From Cryptomeria japonica (lineage: Eukaryota > Streptophyta > Pinopsida > Cupressales > Cupressaceae): a stretch of DNA of 64,000 bases. The position numbers and the translations under genes were made by a program. This document shows positions 48,040 to 58,149 of the stretch, piece after piece. The notes beneath the pieces were generated by a model. The model had not been told where the DNA came from and searched no databases. It was given only the letters and a program-made list of their open reading frames with translations. The DNA lies in NCBI RefSeq assembly GCF_030272615.1, contig NC_081412.1, forward strand, positions 98,517,796 to 98,581,795, written 5' to 3'. The stretch's first letter is position 1, and every line of letters begins with the position of its first letter.

Positions 48040-48470
48040 TTAAGAAAACCAATCTTTATTGAAAATCATATGAAAAGATGCACCTGAGTCAATTAACCAT
48101 GCATCATTACCTACATGAGTAGCCAAAGCTGCAATGAATGCATCACCATCTTCCTTCTCGGACTCAGAATCAGAATCAAACTTCTTCTTTTTCTTCTTAT
48201 TTTCTTCTTTGCAGTCCTTATAGATGCGACCTGAATTATCACAATTATTGGAAATGACTTTAGAGTTTCTAGGAGATTTTGATCTCCCTTTGGATTTGGA
48301 CTTATTGTGCTTCTCATTCTTCTTGCCTTTTTCCTTAGGTCTTCCACGAACAGTTAGGGGTTCCTTCGAATTGATGGATACCTTCCTCCACATCTCTTCA
48401 CCAAGTAGGGTACCCACCACATATTCAGACTTCAAAACAACATAAGTACTACCGATAGCCATAACAAGAG
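48040..48470 (-). pseudogene. D gag zinc knuckle region and protease
   Basis: A 140-codon open frame holds a basic stretch (48280-48350), a damaged knuckle (CDNSGRIYKDC; the second Cys and the His are lost) and the protease site AWLIDSGASFHM with DSG intact. Confidence 0.88.
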
Positions 48471-48594
48471 AATCCCACTAATCAAACAAAGAACAAAGAA
48501 AGATCTAAATTTTTTCTTCTTCGTCCATCTTAACACCAACAAATACCAAATGAGCCACCAACATATTAAATGCTTCTAGGTGGTCTGCAATTCA

Positions 48595-48921
48595 TCAACC
48601 CTCTTCCATCTTCAAAGAATACAATTTCTTCCTCAATAAAAATTGATTTAATAAATATTTGGCTTGATACATCTCACCAAGCTTAATCCATAACTTATTT
48701 GCAGAGTTCTCTTCGTGGACATTGATCAGAATAGAGTCTACCAAACACAATCTGATTAGACCCTTGTCTTTTTGGTCCATATCATCATCCTGAGTAGCTG
48801 TTGTAGGATCTAAGGGTCTTGAGACATTCAGATCAATAACATCCCACATATCTTGATCTATTAACAAATCTTCCATCTTCAACTTCCACATCTCAAAATT
48901 ATTACCATTAAATTTCTCCAC
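48595..48921 (-). pseudogene. D gag N-terminal part
   Basis: MEKFNGNNFEMWKLKMEDLL opens the protein, followed by KDKGLIRLCLVDSILINV and LRKKLYSLKMEEG, the usual gag pattern of this copia group. The frame is stopped at 48592-48594; gag continues degraded to 48470. The start at 48919-48921 lies about 130 bases from the PBS, as normal. Confidence 0.9.
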
Positions 48922-49052
48922 CTCTATTCTCCCTTACGAACTTGTCATCTGAAAATTCTTGCGACAAGAGCAAAAAGTATCTTCTGCACAACCTCTCACT
49001 CAAATTTGGATTGGTTCAAAAAAACCAACAACCCACAACTAAAACTAAAGGT

Positions 49053-49070
49053 GATCAGGCTTTGATACCA
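49053..49070 (-). other. D primer binding site
   Basis: The minus strand reads TGGTATCAAAGCCTGATC, two bases from the LTR end, the initiator tRNA-Met form with one change. Confidence 0.85.
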
Positions 49071-49309
49071 CTTTTAAGGAAGTTAAGTAGCAGAACAACT
49101 TCCTACACTAACCTAGAGAGGAGGGTAATGCAAAAGCTTTTACATATCATTTCAGCAGTTACAAAAACTTAACAAAAATAAACATAATATCATACATACC
49201 ACAACACAACAACACAATGATTTACGTGGGGAAAACCCTTTCGGGTGAAAAACCCTACACTCCAAAAGCAAAAACCCCACACTCTAAAAGAAACGCAATA
49301 TATTATTCA

Positions 49310-50109
49310 TGTTGGCATATGGACACTCCAATGAGACATTGTATGTGATTGAAGGTTTTGTCATTGATGGCAACCTTGCAATCCTATGGCACCGGCAAGA
49401 CATTATACCGACAAAGCATTACACTGGCAAGATAGTGCATCGACATCAGCAGAACACTCTACACCGGCACCGGCACAGAAGAAAGAAAGTATACCGGCAT
49501 AGAGGCTGACATGATTTTTGTTATGTAATATTTTGTTTATTATTGTAAGCCGACTTGGCAAATTGTAAAATGACTCTTGTATATAAAGGAGATCATTGTA
49601 GACATTTGTAGAAGTGATGAAAGGGCATAAAGAAATTATTAGGCAGACCTAATGTGCGAAATATAGGTCAAGGGTATATGTAAAGAACAGAGAAAGAATT
49701 GGTACTGAATCTGGCATTGAAGATGCTATTGTAAAACAGTACAATTCATTGGATTAGTATAATCCTTATTGTAAGTCAGTGTGACTTCCCATTGAGCAGT
49801 GAGCTCTAGGCAGTTGGCCTTCCTGCATGTGCAGACCCCTATTATAAGTAATATTCTCTTATTGGCCAGTGAGTGAATATTGTGGGTCACAAATCCCACC
49901 GAGGTTTTTCCCACACCGGGTTTCCTCGTTAAACATCTTGTGTTATGGTGTACTTTTCACGTGGATATTCTTGATTCTATTTATTGCATTATTTCTTGCA
50001 TACCGGTACATTGTTATATTATGTTCTGCATGTTTTAACTTAAGAAATTCTTATTACCGGTTAGATATTGATTCACCCCCCCCTCTCAGTATCTGTGGGA
50101 CCCCTAACA
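49310..50109 (+). repeat. E 5' LTR
   Basis: From TGTTGGCATATGG to GGGACCCCTAACA. Short ACCGGCA-type motifs recur in U3 (49386-49500). A TATA box lies at 49580-49588. GGTTTTTCCCACACCGGGTTTCC (49901) and an eight-C run before CTCTCAGT (50075-50090) lie in the distal part. Confidence 0.93.
49580..49588 (+). promoter_or_regulatory. E LTR TATA box
   Basis: TATATAAAG in CTCTTGTATATAAAGGAG; the same sequence is at 55359-55367 in the 3' LTR. Confidence 0.75.
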
Positions 50110-50111
50110 AC

Positions 50112-50123
50112 TGGTATCAGAGC
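50112..50123 (+). other. E primer binding site
   Basis: TGGTATCAGAGC, two bases after the CA end of the 5' LTR, is the standard site complementary to plant initiator tRNA-Met. It fixes the orientation of E. Confidence 0.93.
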
Positions 50124-50180
50124 TTGGTCCTCTATTTTCAGAAGCCTAACAGCTTGAGGAAGATCTTGACACCGGTAAAG

Positions 50181-51338
50181 ATGGAAAATTTGATGAAGCA
50201 ACTTGAAGGAGCTCTTACAGACTATGATGCAGAGAAATTGAAAAATATCAAATTAGAAGATGATTTAAGGGCAGCTCAAGATATCATTCAGGCACTTCAA
50301 GAAAAATTTACTGTTGCAAGAAATATGAGAAGAGAAATTTGTGAAAAACTGTAAACTGAGAATGATGAAAAGGAATCACTCAATGATATGATAAGCAAGT
50401 TGAAACAAGAGTTCATGACAACAAAAAATGAAATGGAGGATATGACTATGAGATTTTGCAAAGAGATTGAGGATAGGAAGAAGAATGAAGAAGAATTGAC
50501 CAGAAGACTAAGTGATGCAGCAAATGAGAACACAAGACTTAGCTATGAAAATGACATGTTGAAGACAGATCTGATGCATACTCAGAATGACTCAAATGAA
50601 CTGATGAGACAAAAAGAAATCTTGGAAAGAGAACTAGAAACTGCAAATCAAAACAAAGAAAAATTCAAGAAAAGTTCAGAGGAACTTGGTACCTTGCTGA
50701 AGAATAAAAAACCTAAAGGTGACACTTTTGGAATTGGTTTTGAAGTTGGTGAAAGCTCAGGTACTGCAAATACCCAGGATCACAACAAACCGGTAAGACA
50801 ACCTAATGCTTATAAATTCAATGGAAAATGCTTTAACTGTAATAAGTATGGTCATAGAGAAAATGAATGTAGATCTAGGAATTATCAGAATATCAACACA
50901 CCCACCGGTCAATGTTCAAAATGCAACAAAGTCGGTCACAACTCTGAAAACTGCAGAATGATTGTGAGATGTTATGTTTGTGGAAGATTTGGACACTTAT
51001 CAAATCAATGCAGAACACAAATCGGCATAGGTTATGGGAAAGCTATTCAGAAGAATAATGTAACTTGTTATGCATGTAACAAGATTGGGCATATTGCTAA
51101 ATTTTGTAGAAGTAAAGGAACACCGGTAGACAACAAAAGTGCTAGCTTGAAAGGTAAAGAAAAGGTTGAAGAGGTTAAGCAAGAATTCTCAAAACAATGG
51201 ATTAGAAAAACTGATCTAAATATTGGGAATACTTCTCCACTGGTAGAACCAACCAATGCTTCACCAGTAGGACAAAGTGATACTTCACCGGCAGGACAGA
51301 GCAGTGCTCCACCGGCAGGAAGTTCTTCATCTAATTGA
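50181..51338 (+). CDS. E ORF1: coiled-coil, four-zinc-knuckle Gag-like protein (one stop)
   Basis: 385 codons from the first ATG after the PBS, with one TAA (50352-50354) where C keeps an open codon. Residues 1-200 are charged and heptad-like, a likely coiled coil. Four CCHC knuckles begin near residues 217 (CFNCNKYGHRENEC), 245 (CSKCNKVGHNSENC), 264 (CYVCGRFGHLSNQC) and 296 (CYACNKIGHIAKFC). The tail is rich in Ser, Pro and Gly. The knuckles and the place behind the PBS suggest a Gag-like RNA-binding role. No UBN2 or Retrotrans_gag capsid pattern can be seen, so particle formation is not shown. C has a collinear homologue at 32062-33183. Confidence 0.88.
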
Positions 51339-51639
51339 AGAAAATTTCCTTGAGGGTTTGGCAATCTAATGACACATATGCTAATTATTCCCTCAATTAG
51401 AGATAAGAAGTTGAAAATTACTTATCACTGGTAGACAATGTTAAGTGAATACTTAACCAACATGTAATAAATGTGGTAGATGGCGAAAAGACATTATAAA
51501 ATAAGGTTTTGGCTCCATTTCATTTCACCGTGATTTCAAATTTTCAGAGAGCGCGAAGATTCCGAGGTAAGGCATTTCGAGCAAGAAGCAAGCACACTCC
51601 AAGCAATCATCCATCCAAGATAGTAAAAGGTATTTAATC
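51339..51639 (+). other. E spacer between ORF1 and ORF2
   Basis: Non-coding, about 300 bases. TATAAAATAAGG at 51495-51506 stands about 145 bases before the ORF2 start and could be an internal promoter. GAGGTAAGGC at 51562 resembles a splice donor. Both are unproven. Confidence 0.5.
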
Positions 51640-54600
51640 ATGGCATCCACCTCTACAATTGAATACATAGAAAACCCTACTGTTGTTGAGGTAATTAAAA
51701 GACCTAGGCCTGTATTTCAGTTAGTTCCCGAGATAGCAAAGAAGGATGATACCTTAGGTGCATTTTCTCAAATTCCTAAGGGAGTTGTATATGCTGAAGA
51801 CCCCAGAATGTACATCCACTGCAACATTGAAGAGTTAGGAGATGAGGAAATCAAAACCATGTATAAAACCGTAATATGTGATAACAACGACAATGTGAAG
51901 AATGAACACAAGATTATTGAAACCCTAGGATTTATAGAAATCCTTAGCATTCCTGAATTTCCTAAGGATGTGATTAGGATAGTTTTAAGCAGAGTACATG
52001 GAGAATTTTTCTTGTTAGATGCAATTCATAAGATTACCAAGGAAGCTGTGAAAGCTGTCACAGGGTTATCGACCACCGGTAAGAGACCAGATAAAACCAA
52101 GAAGGTTCCAAATGACCTAGTTACAAAACTAACTGGTGCAACATTTGACAAGAGATCTCTAAGGGTTAATGATGTAAAAGATATCAATGTGAGATTCATA
52201 ACTATGATATTAGGTTATAAAGCCACTCATGCTAATAGACTTAACTCAGTTTCAAGTTTATGCATTAAGAGTGCTTATGATATGGTAACAGACAATGCAA
52301 AAATCGACATATGTGAATGGTTAAAGGATGAACTAATTGACAACCTTAGAAAAATCAAAAGGGACAAGAAATGAACTTTCAGATTTGGAAATCTATTAGT
52401 ATGCCTAATGCTACACATAACAAAACAGGTTCCCGGTATATGTTATAAAGAACTTGGATATGACATACCGGTAGGAAAGCAATTGACAGAACTGTTCAAT
52501 AACATGGGTGAGAACAAGGAGAACAATATTAATGACTTCTTTCAAGCATTAAAGACCAAAATGAAAAAAAGAATAAGGTTATCTCAGAAAATAGTAGACA
52601 AATACAAAGATGATATATGCTTTGTCATTAAGAAAGATGAAATCTGGATGGAAGCGGTCATCCCAAGAACAATTTGGGTAACCGAGATGGGCTATGAAAC
52701 AAATGACCACATAGTTGAAACATATGCTAAAGCACTTTTGGAAGCCCCCAATGAACCTCAAGAAGAAGTATTTGGTAGTGCTGAGACTATAGAAAGCCAA
52801 ATACAATCAAAGAAAAGAGTAAAGAAGGTTGAGGCATTTGTGAGGAAAGGATCTAGGCAAGCAAAAGCCATTAAGGAAGATGTATTGAAGAAAACCGGCA
52901 TAACAGAGGATGAGTTGGAAGCTCCACAACCTGAAACTCATCTATCAACGGTAGGTACTTCTTCGGAAGGTGACATGCCATCAACTTTTAAAAGAGTTGT
53001 AAGAAAAAGAGATCCCTCACTGGCAACCACTCCTTCACCTAAAAGGACAAGGCAAAAGCAACAAGCTGTGAGATCACCAGTTAGAAAAGCCACACCAAAG
53101 AAGAAACTCACACCTAAGAAGAAGAAAAGGACAAACAGAGACTTGGCACCTCTTGATGTACTGCTAAATAAAATCATAGAGGAAGGAAAACTGAAGAACA
53201 TAGGAAAAATCTATGACACTCTAACTGCTGATGAGAAAGAACAAGTTGAAAACAGTGTTATACTGCATATGGACATGTACAAGAAATTTTTGATGGAAGT
53301 AGCAAATGAAATTCCTGATGATTTATTCAAAAGACTTGAGGCCAGAAGGCAAGCAGTGATAGAATTAGATAAGAAAATAAAAATTGAGAAACTACTTGCT
53401 GTATATCTGGTAAACTCTCCTAAGGAAATTGATGACTTGATTGCTCAAGCAAACCGGTTAGTATTCTCTACTGCACACCGACATATTTCATTGATGGCAG
53501 GAAGAGTTACTGAAGTGATAGAGGAAATAGAAGATGCATGGGATATATTCCTGGTTGACAAAGAAAAACAAGAAGAGTACAGGAACCCTAAACCTATAAA
53601 GGTATATCAGAAAGATAGGGACAAGGGGAAAGGAAAAGTTGGTGGACCACCAAGCATCAAAGTTAAAGACAACCTACCCCCACTGGTAAAAATAACAACT
53701 ACTGAAAATCAACCGGCAGCAGAAAGTATGGATGTAGAGGATAAAAATCCTAATTCTGAAGTTCTATATACTATAAATGTTGATACCCAAAAGATCAACA
53801 TAATAGTGGATAAAGATACAACTGAGAAGTCAGATATGGCTAATGAGCCTCCGGTAGCAGGGGAAACAAAGAAATCGACACAAGATACAGAGAAAAAGGT
53901 AGAATCTAAGGCACAGACAAAGACAACACAACATACAGAGAAACCAACAGAGCTAAAGGCTCCGGAACAGATACATAAGGAAACAGTGCCACCAGTAAGT
54001 AGTGAAGTAGGAAAACCAGTGCTAAAAGAAATGCAGACACAAACTGACCTGCCAAAGGTCAATACAAGCATGGTTACTTCCACCGGTACTCAGATTGTTG
54101 GATCATCATCAGTATTCAAGTCAACAAATGTGACTGAGGTATTACTTGATTCTATTAAGAAAATAACTGACTGCAGCTCACAGGCTTATAAAGCAATTGA
54201 TGATTCCATACCAATTTTGAAGGTAATTGCACCTAACTGTAATATAGATAATAAAGATTCTTTAGGGCAATTGGATACATTGTGTAAATAGATTTCAGAA
54301 AATATTGAGAAAATAAAGGAAGAATCAGTGAAGGATAAGGTAGAGACTGAAAAGTAGAAATTCTTTGATGAGGAAATAAAGAAGTGTAACAAAATTTTTG
54401 ACACACTTCTACCGGAACTATGCAGTTTGTTGAAAGAATACAAAAATCTGTATAAAGATACATGTAAAACAAACTTTTTGACTGTAGATATTGACAAGAA
54501 AATAAGCAAGACACAGGATGAGATAAATAAACTTGCAGACAACTTTGCCAACTCACCTGATTCACTATCAGTTTTTGAAGAGAAGATAGCAAATTTTGAG

Positions 54601-54885
54601 GAAGAATTACTCAAACTGAAAAGAGAAAAAGAAAGAATAATAAATAAGGCAAAACATGTGAGATCTAAACTGAGTCCAAGATTGGACTATTTAGCATCTC
54701 TGTGGAAGGAAATTTCAGAGGCACTAATACAGGGTAGCAAAACACTGACAGAGCATTTGCAACATCTCACCGGTACAGTAAAGAGGACTGAAACAACAAT
54801 AAAAGATAGTAAGAAGTTTATGGATAGTATAAACTTAATTTTGGGAGATCTTTTTCAGATTATAACCACCCAGCTACAAGGTTGA
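51640..54885 (+). CDS. E ORF2: unknown protein of about 1080 codons (three stops)
   Basis: One reading frame runs from ATG 51640 to the stop at 54883-54885, interrupted by TGA at 52372-52374, TAG at 54289-54291 and TAG at about 54356-54358. Residues 1-380 form a conserved N-terminal part (IPKGVVYAEDPRMYIHC, VLSRVHGEFFLLDAI, LTGATFDKRSLRV, WVTEMGYETNDHIVETYAK). Residues 455-500 are basic and look like a nuclear localisation signal (TPKKKKRTNR). Residues 500-650 are a second conserved part (MAGRVTEVIEEIEDAWD). A Thr/Lys/Glu-rich linker and a C-terminal coiled coil (about 890-1020) follow. C encodes the same layout. I do not recognise the protein; no enzyme motif is visible. Confidence 0.85.
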
Positions 54886-55090
54886 GGTTATGGATAGCTG
54901 AACCTACAAACTCTACTGACATCTTGACAACCTTTGTCATTGATGCCAAAGGGGGAGTAGTGGGATGAGAAAGTTCAAACACAAGAATCATATGCTCAGG
55001 GGGAGCTCTCACATTTTTTTTGGTAACATTTTTTTAGACTGCACACTTTTGGACACTTTTTGAAATTTCTCATGAGTGTTGCCATCAATG
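54886..55090 (+). other. E region between ORF2 and the polypurine tract
   Basis: It contains a second polypurine-like copy (TGATGCCAAAGGGGGAGTAG, 54941-54960) and one arm of a 13-bp inverted repeat (55078-55090; partner 55157-55169 in U3). Confidence 0.7.
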
Positions 55091-55104
55091 CCAAAGGGGG
55101 AGAT
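55091..55104 (+). other. E polypurine tract
   Basis: CCAAAGGGGGAGAT directly precedes TGTTGGCATATGG of the 3' LTR. The same tract is found in C. Confidence 0.9.
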
Positions 55105-55888
55105 TGTTGGCATATGGACACTCCAATGAGACATTGTATGTGATTGAAGGTTTTGTCATTGATGGCAACCTTGCAATCCTATGGCACCGGCAAGACATTA
55201 TACTGGCAAGATAGTGCACCGACATCAGCAGAAAACTCTACACTAGCATCGACACAGAAGAAAGAAAGTATACCGGCACAGAGGCCGACAAGATTTTTGT
55301 TATGTAATAATTTGTTTATTATTGTAAGCCGACTTGGCAAATTGTAAAATGACTCTTGTATATAAAGGAGATCATTGTAGACATTTGTAGAAGTGATGAA
55401 AGGGCATAAAGAAATTATTAGGCATACCTAATGTGCGAAATATAGGTCAAGGGTATATGTAAAGAACAGAGCAAGAACCGGTACTGAATCTGGCATTGAA
55501 GATGCTATTGTAAAACAGTACAAGTCATTGGATTAGTATAATCCTTATTGTAAGTCAGTGTGACTTCCCATTGAGCAGTGAGCTCTAGGCAGTTAGCCTT
55601 CCTGCATGTGCAGGCACCTATTGTAAGTAATATTCTCTTATTAGCCAGTGAGTGAATATTGTGGGTCACAAATCCCACCGAGGTTTTTCCCACACCGGGT
55701 TTCCTCGTTAAACATCTTGTGTTATGGTGTACTTTTCATGTGGATATTCTTGATTCTGTTTATTGCATTATTTCTTGCATACCAGTACACTGTTATATTA
55801 TGTTCTGCATGTTTTAACTTAAGAAATTCTTATTACCAGTTTGATACTGATTCACCCCCCCCTCTCACTATCTGTGGGACCCCTAATA
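55105..55888 (+). repeat. E 3' LTR
   Basis: 784 bases, closely matching the 5' LTR. It ends CCCCTAATA, the last CA having become TA, followed by TSD ATTCA. Confidence 0.93.
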
Positions 55889-56503
55889 ATTCAGCAATCA
55901 ATAACATATTACAATATACTTGCAGAGCAAGCTCTTCACAAGAGTACCACTAATCAGAGAGTCGAAGGTAACTCAATAGCCATAAGACTCTTACACACAA
56001 CCTCTATCTCATGCACCTCATATATAGGAGATACAATACAAGAAACTATCAAACGATTTTACAAAACCATGGGCTAAAACCACCCAATAAAGTAGAGATG
56101 ACCTTATCTCCATTCTAGATGCCTTATGACATGTCAAAACACACATCAACACGCGTTTGTCCCTTTTACAACTCATTTATGTGTCTGATGCAATTAAAGT
56201 TTCCTATTTCAGGAGTTCAAACTTTCAGAGGCCATAACTTGTGAACCATGTGTTCGATTGACGAACCGTTTGAAGTGTCGAAAAGATCGGGAAGTGCTCT
56301 ATCTCCTCATAAACCTCTATGCTATTTACACCCACTTTTCAAGGCATTTAATAGGGTATAAACTCCTCAAAATTGAATTTAAAGATTTCATCGCACCCCT
56401 CCAAAATGGAAACTTTAATATGTTCAAAACTAGCTATGATCTTACAACAAAAATTTACCGGCATGCAAATGCAAGGTTGAGACACCATTTTCCCAACATG
56501 GAG

Positions 56504-57698
56504 AGCATGGATAATTAGCCTCCCCCCCCCAAAAAAAAAAATTGCACTGAAAAAAGCCTCAAAATGACCAAGTTATGAGCCTTCAAAGTTGGATTGCAAA
56601 ATTAAAAGGCTCAACGGAGAGGGGTAATTTTTTTTCCAAAAGGTGTTGATGTCAACAACTCATTGGGCTAAATTTGATGGTCGTATGGTCATTACACCAA
56701 AAATATCTACCTATGTGTTTGTCTGTATGGTATGGAGTGCTGACTTGTCCATATGGAAATGTTGACTTCGATGTTGATTGGACCATATGGATGTTGACAT
56801 GTGCACTATACTGATTTTTTGTTTGGACCATATAAAAATCTAACATGGATAGTGACATGGTAAGTTGAGTCATCCTACAAATGCCTATATGTTAGGATGA
56901 CTGAGCAAATGACATTAGTTATACAGATGGCCACATGTGCACTGACTGGGCAAGTGATTGTGAAGATCTGACGAATCACTGAGTGCCATGTGGCACTGTC
57001 TAACAAATAAAATGAAGCCACGTGGCACCTTGCATTTCATTGATGGTAGAGACTATGGAAAATAAAGGGCTGCCACTTGTCAGCATGTTTTTGGCGTTAA
57101 GAAAAGGATGCCCAGAGGTAGTGGCAAGGCTTCCTAGTGGAGGAGATGGATCGGTGCAAGGAGAAACAATGTCGGTTGAGGATGGTGGCACAGGAACACG
57201 GGCTGACGATTGGAGTACAGGGCCTAACAGGGGCCAAACACGGGGGCTGTTAGAAAAGAAGTATGACCTACCAAAAAATCTGACACAATACTGGTACGAT
57301 TGGCAGGGGACAGAGAACCCCCCCCCCCCCCCCCACCAAAAAAAAAAAAAAAAAAAAAAAGATTTTTTTAATTTTTTTAATAAATAGAATTTTTTTTGAA
57401 TACAAATACAAACTACAAAAACCAAATATTTTTAAAAGATTTGCAGAAAATGATTTATTCTTTTTTGAAAACTCTATACCATATTGCTTAGGAGGCAAAG
57501 AAAAAATTCTGATGCCTTAGATGAAGTTGACCAAATATAGCCGAATTTATAGTAGAAATTTATGGAAATGGCCTCCTAGACTCAATGGTGATATTGGATT
57601 CGGTATAGGACACTACCAATTGATGCTTCTCCTTAGATATGAATGTACACAATGCACCAAGATCTCTCAAAAAAAGGCTACGCAATGGCGCTCCAATT
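56504..57698 (-). other. B leader, PBS-proximal part, with an unexplained G-rich block
   Basis: Non-coding for B. The block at about 57020-57330 is distinctly richer in G and C than its surroundings and has a 121-codon plus-strand ORF (57022-57387) running into C17 and A23 homopolymers at 57310-57361. The total B leader (about 1.7 kb) is unusually long for copia, so this part may contain another, unrecognised insertion. Confidence 0.45.
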
Positions 57699-57710
57699 AT
57701 TCTGATACCA
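57699..57710 (-). other. B primer binding site
   Basis: The minus strand reads TGGTATCAGAAT directly next to the TTCTTACA end of the 5' LTR, the initiator-Met type. Confidence 0.85.
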
Positions 57711-58144
57711 TGTAAGAATTTCCAATAATAACCAAGATCTAGAGGCAAATGAATAGTGCAACACAAGACATACAAATATAGATAAGAAAAAATTCTATTC
57801 TCATCAAGATGCAAAAAAATGATCAATTGGATAAACCATACAATGAAGATGATTCTGCTTATAAAGGCAAGGCCATAGGGAAATGAGAGAACATAATTAT
57901 GACATGTGGCCTAATGAGATACAAGGGTAGGAAGGAGAAATAATAGAATATTATACTAAAGGTGAATCACCCAATGAAGGTGGAATGTGATAACAAGATA
58001 ACACCACAAAAGGTGGAATTTCTCCTACAATCATCTTTCCTAGATGCCCACTTCCCTAAGTGTCTTATATGCAAACTACAATGAATGCATTATCCCAAGT
58101 CAACTTAAGTAAATTATAATTATGAGACATAATTTACACCAATA
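57711..58144 (-). repeat. B 5' LTR (uninterrupted reference copy)
   Basis: From TGTAAGAATTTCC to TTACACCAATA, 434 bases. It matches 24267-26848 and shows the empty site of S. A TATA-like box (minus CCTTTATAAGC) is at 57857-57867. Confidence 0.87.
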
Positions 58145-58149
58145 GAAAC

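Larger units (their letters stand above)
49310..55888 (+). mobile_element. E: pol-less two-ORF LTR retrotransposon, best copy
   Basis: TSD ATTCA at 49305-49309 and 55889-55893. 5' LTR 49310-50109, PBS 50112-50123, ORF1 50181-51338, ORF2 51640-54885, PPT 55091-55104, 3' LTR 55105-55888. Only four in-frame stops break 4.4 kb of coding sequence and I see no frameshift. No protease, RT, RNase H or integrase motif is found in any frame, so it must be moved by enzymes from elsewhere. LTRs differ by scattered changes and a 16-base indel. It is the latest insertion in the D-E stack. Confidence 0.92.
43961..56498 (-). mobile_element. D: Ty1/copia retrotransposon carrying E in its 5' LTR
   Basis: TSD TGGAG at 43956-43960 and 56499-56503. 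LTRs 43961-44851 and 49073-56498 (the latter split by E) match. Gag, protease, integrase, RT and RNase H follow in copia order on the minus strand, with PPT and PBS in place. It belongs to a different copia lineage from B, judged by gag and LTR. The frames have several stops. Confidence 0.92.
49073..56498 (-). repeat. D 5' LTR, split by element E
   Basis: 49073-49309 and 55894-56498 together match 43961-44851. It begins TTTAAGGAAG (TG lost) and ends TTTTCCCAACA. It lacks about 50 bases present near 44730-44800 of the other LTR. A minus-strand TATA-like sequence (TATATA) lies at 56020-56027. Confidence 0.9.
24267..58144 (-). mobile_element. B: Ty1/copia retrotransposon spread over 33.9 kb by nested insertions
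   Basis: TSD GAAAC occurs at 24262-24266 and 58145-58149. The 3' LTR (24267-26848, containing S) and the 5' LTR (57711-58144) match along their length. Between them on the minus strand lie PBS, leader, gag, protease, integrase, RT, RNase H and a polypurine tract, in copia order. Insertions S, C, F with G, and D with E were added later and each interrupts a B sequence that resumes on the other side. B alone would be about 7 kb. Numerous stops show it is inactive. Confidence 0.85.

Noticed and set aside
57699-57712. GCTCTGATACCA-like sequences as tRNA fragments or genes
   Set aside because: They are primer binding sites of copia-type elements: short, next to LTR ends and not foldable into a tRNA.
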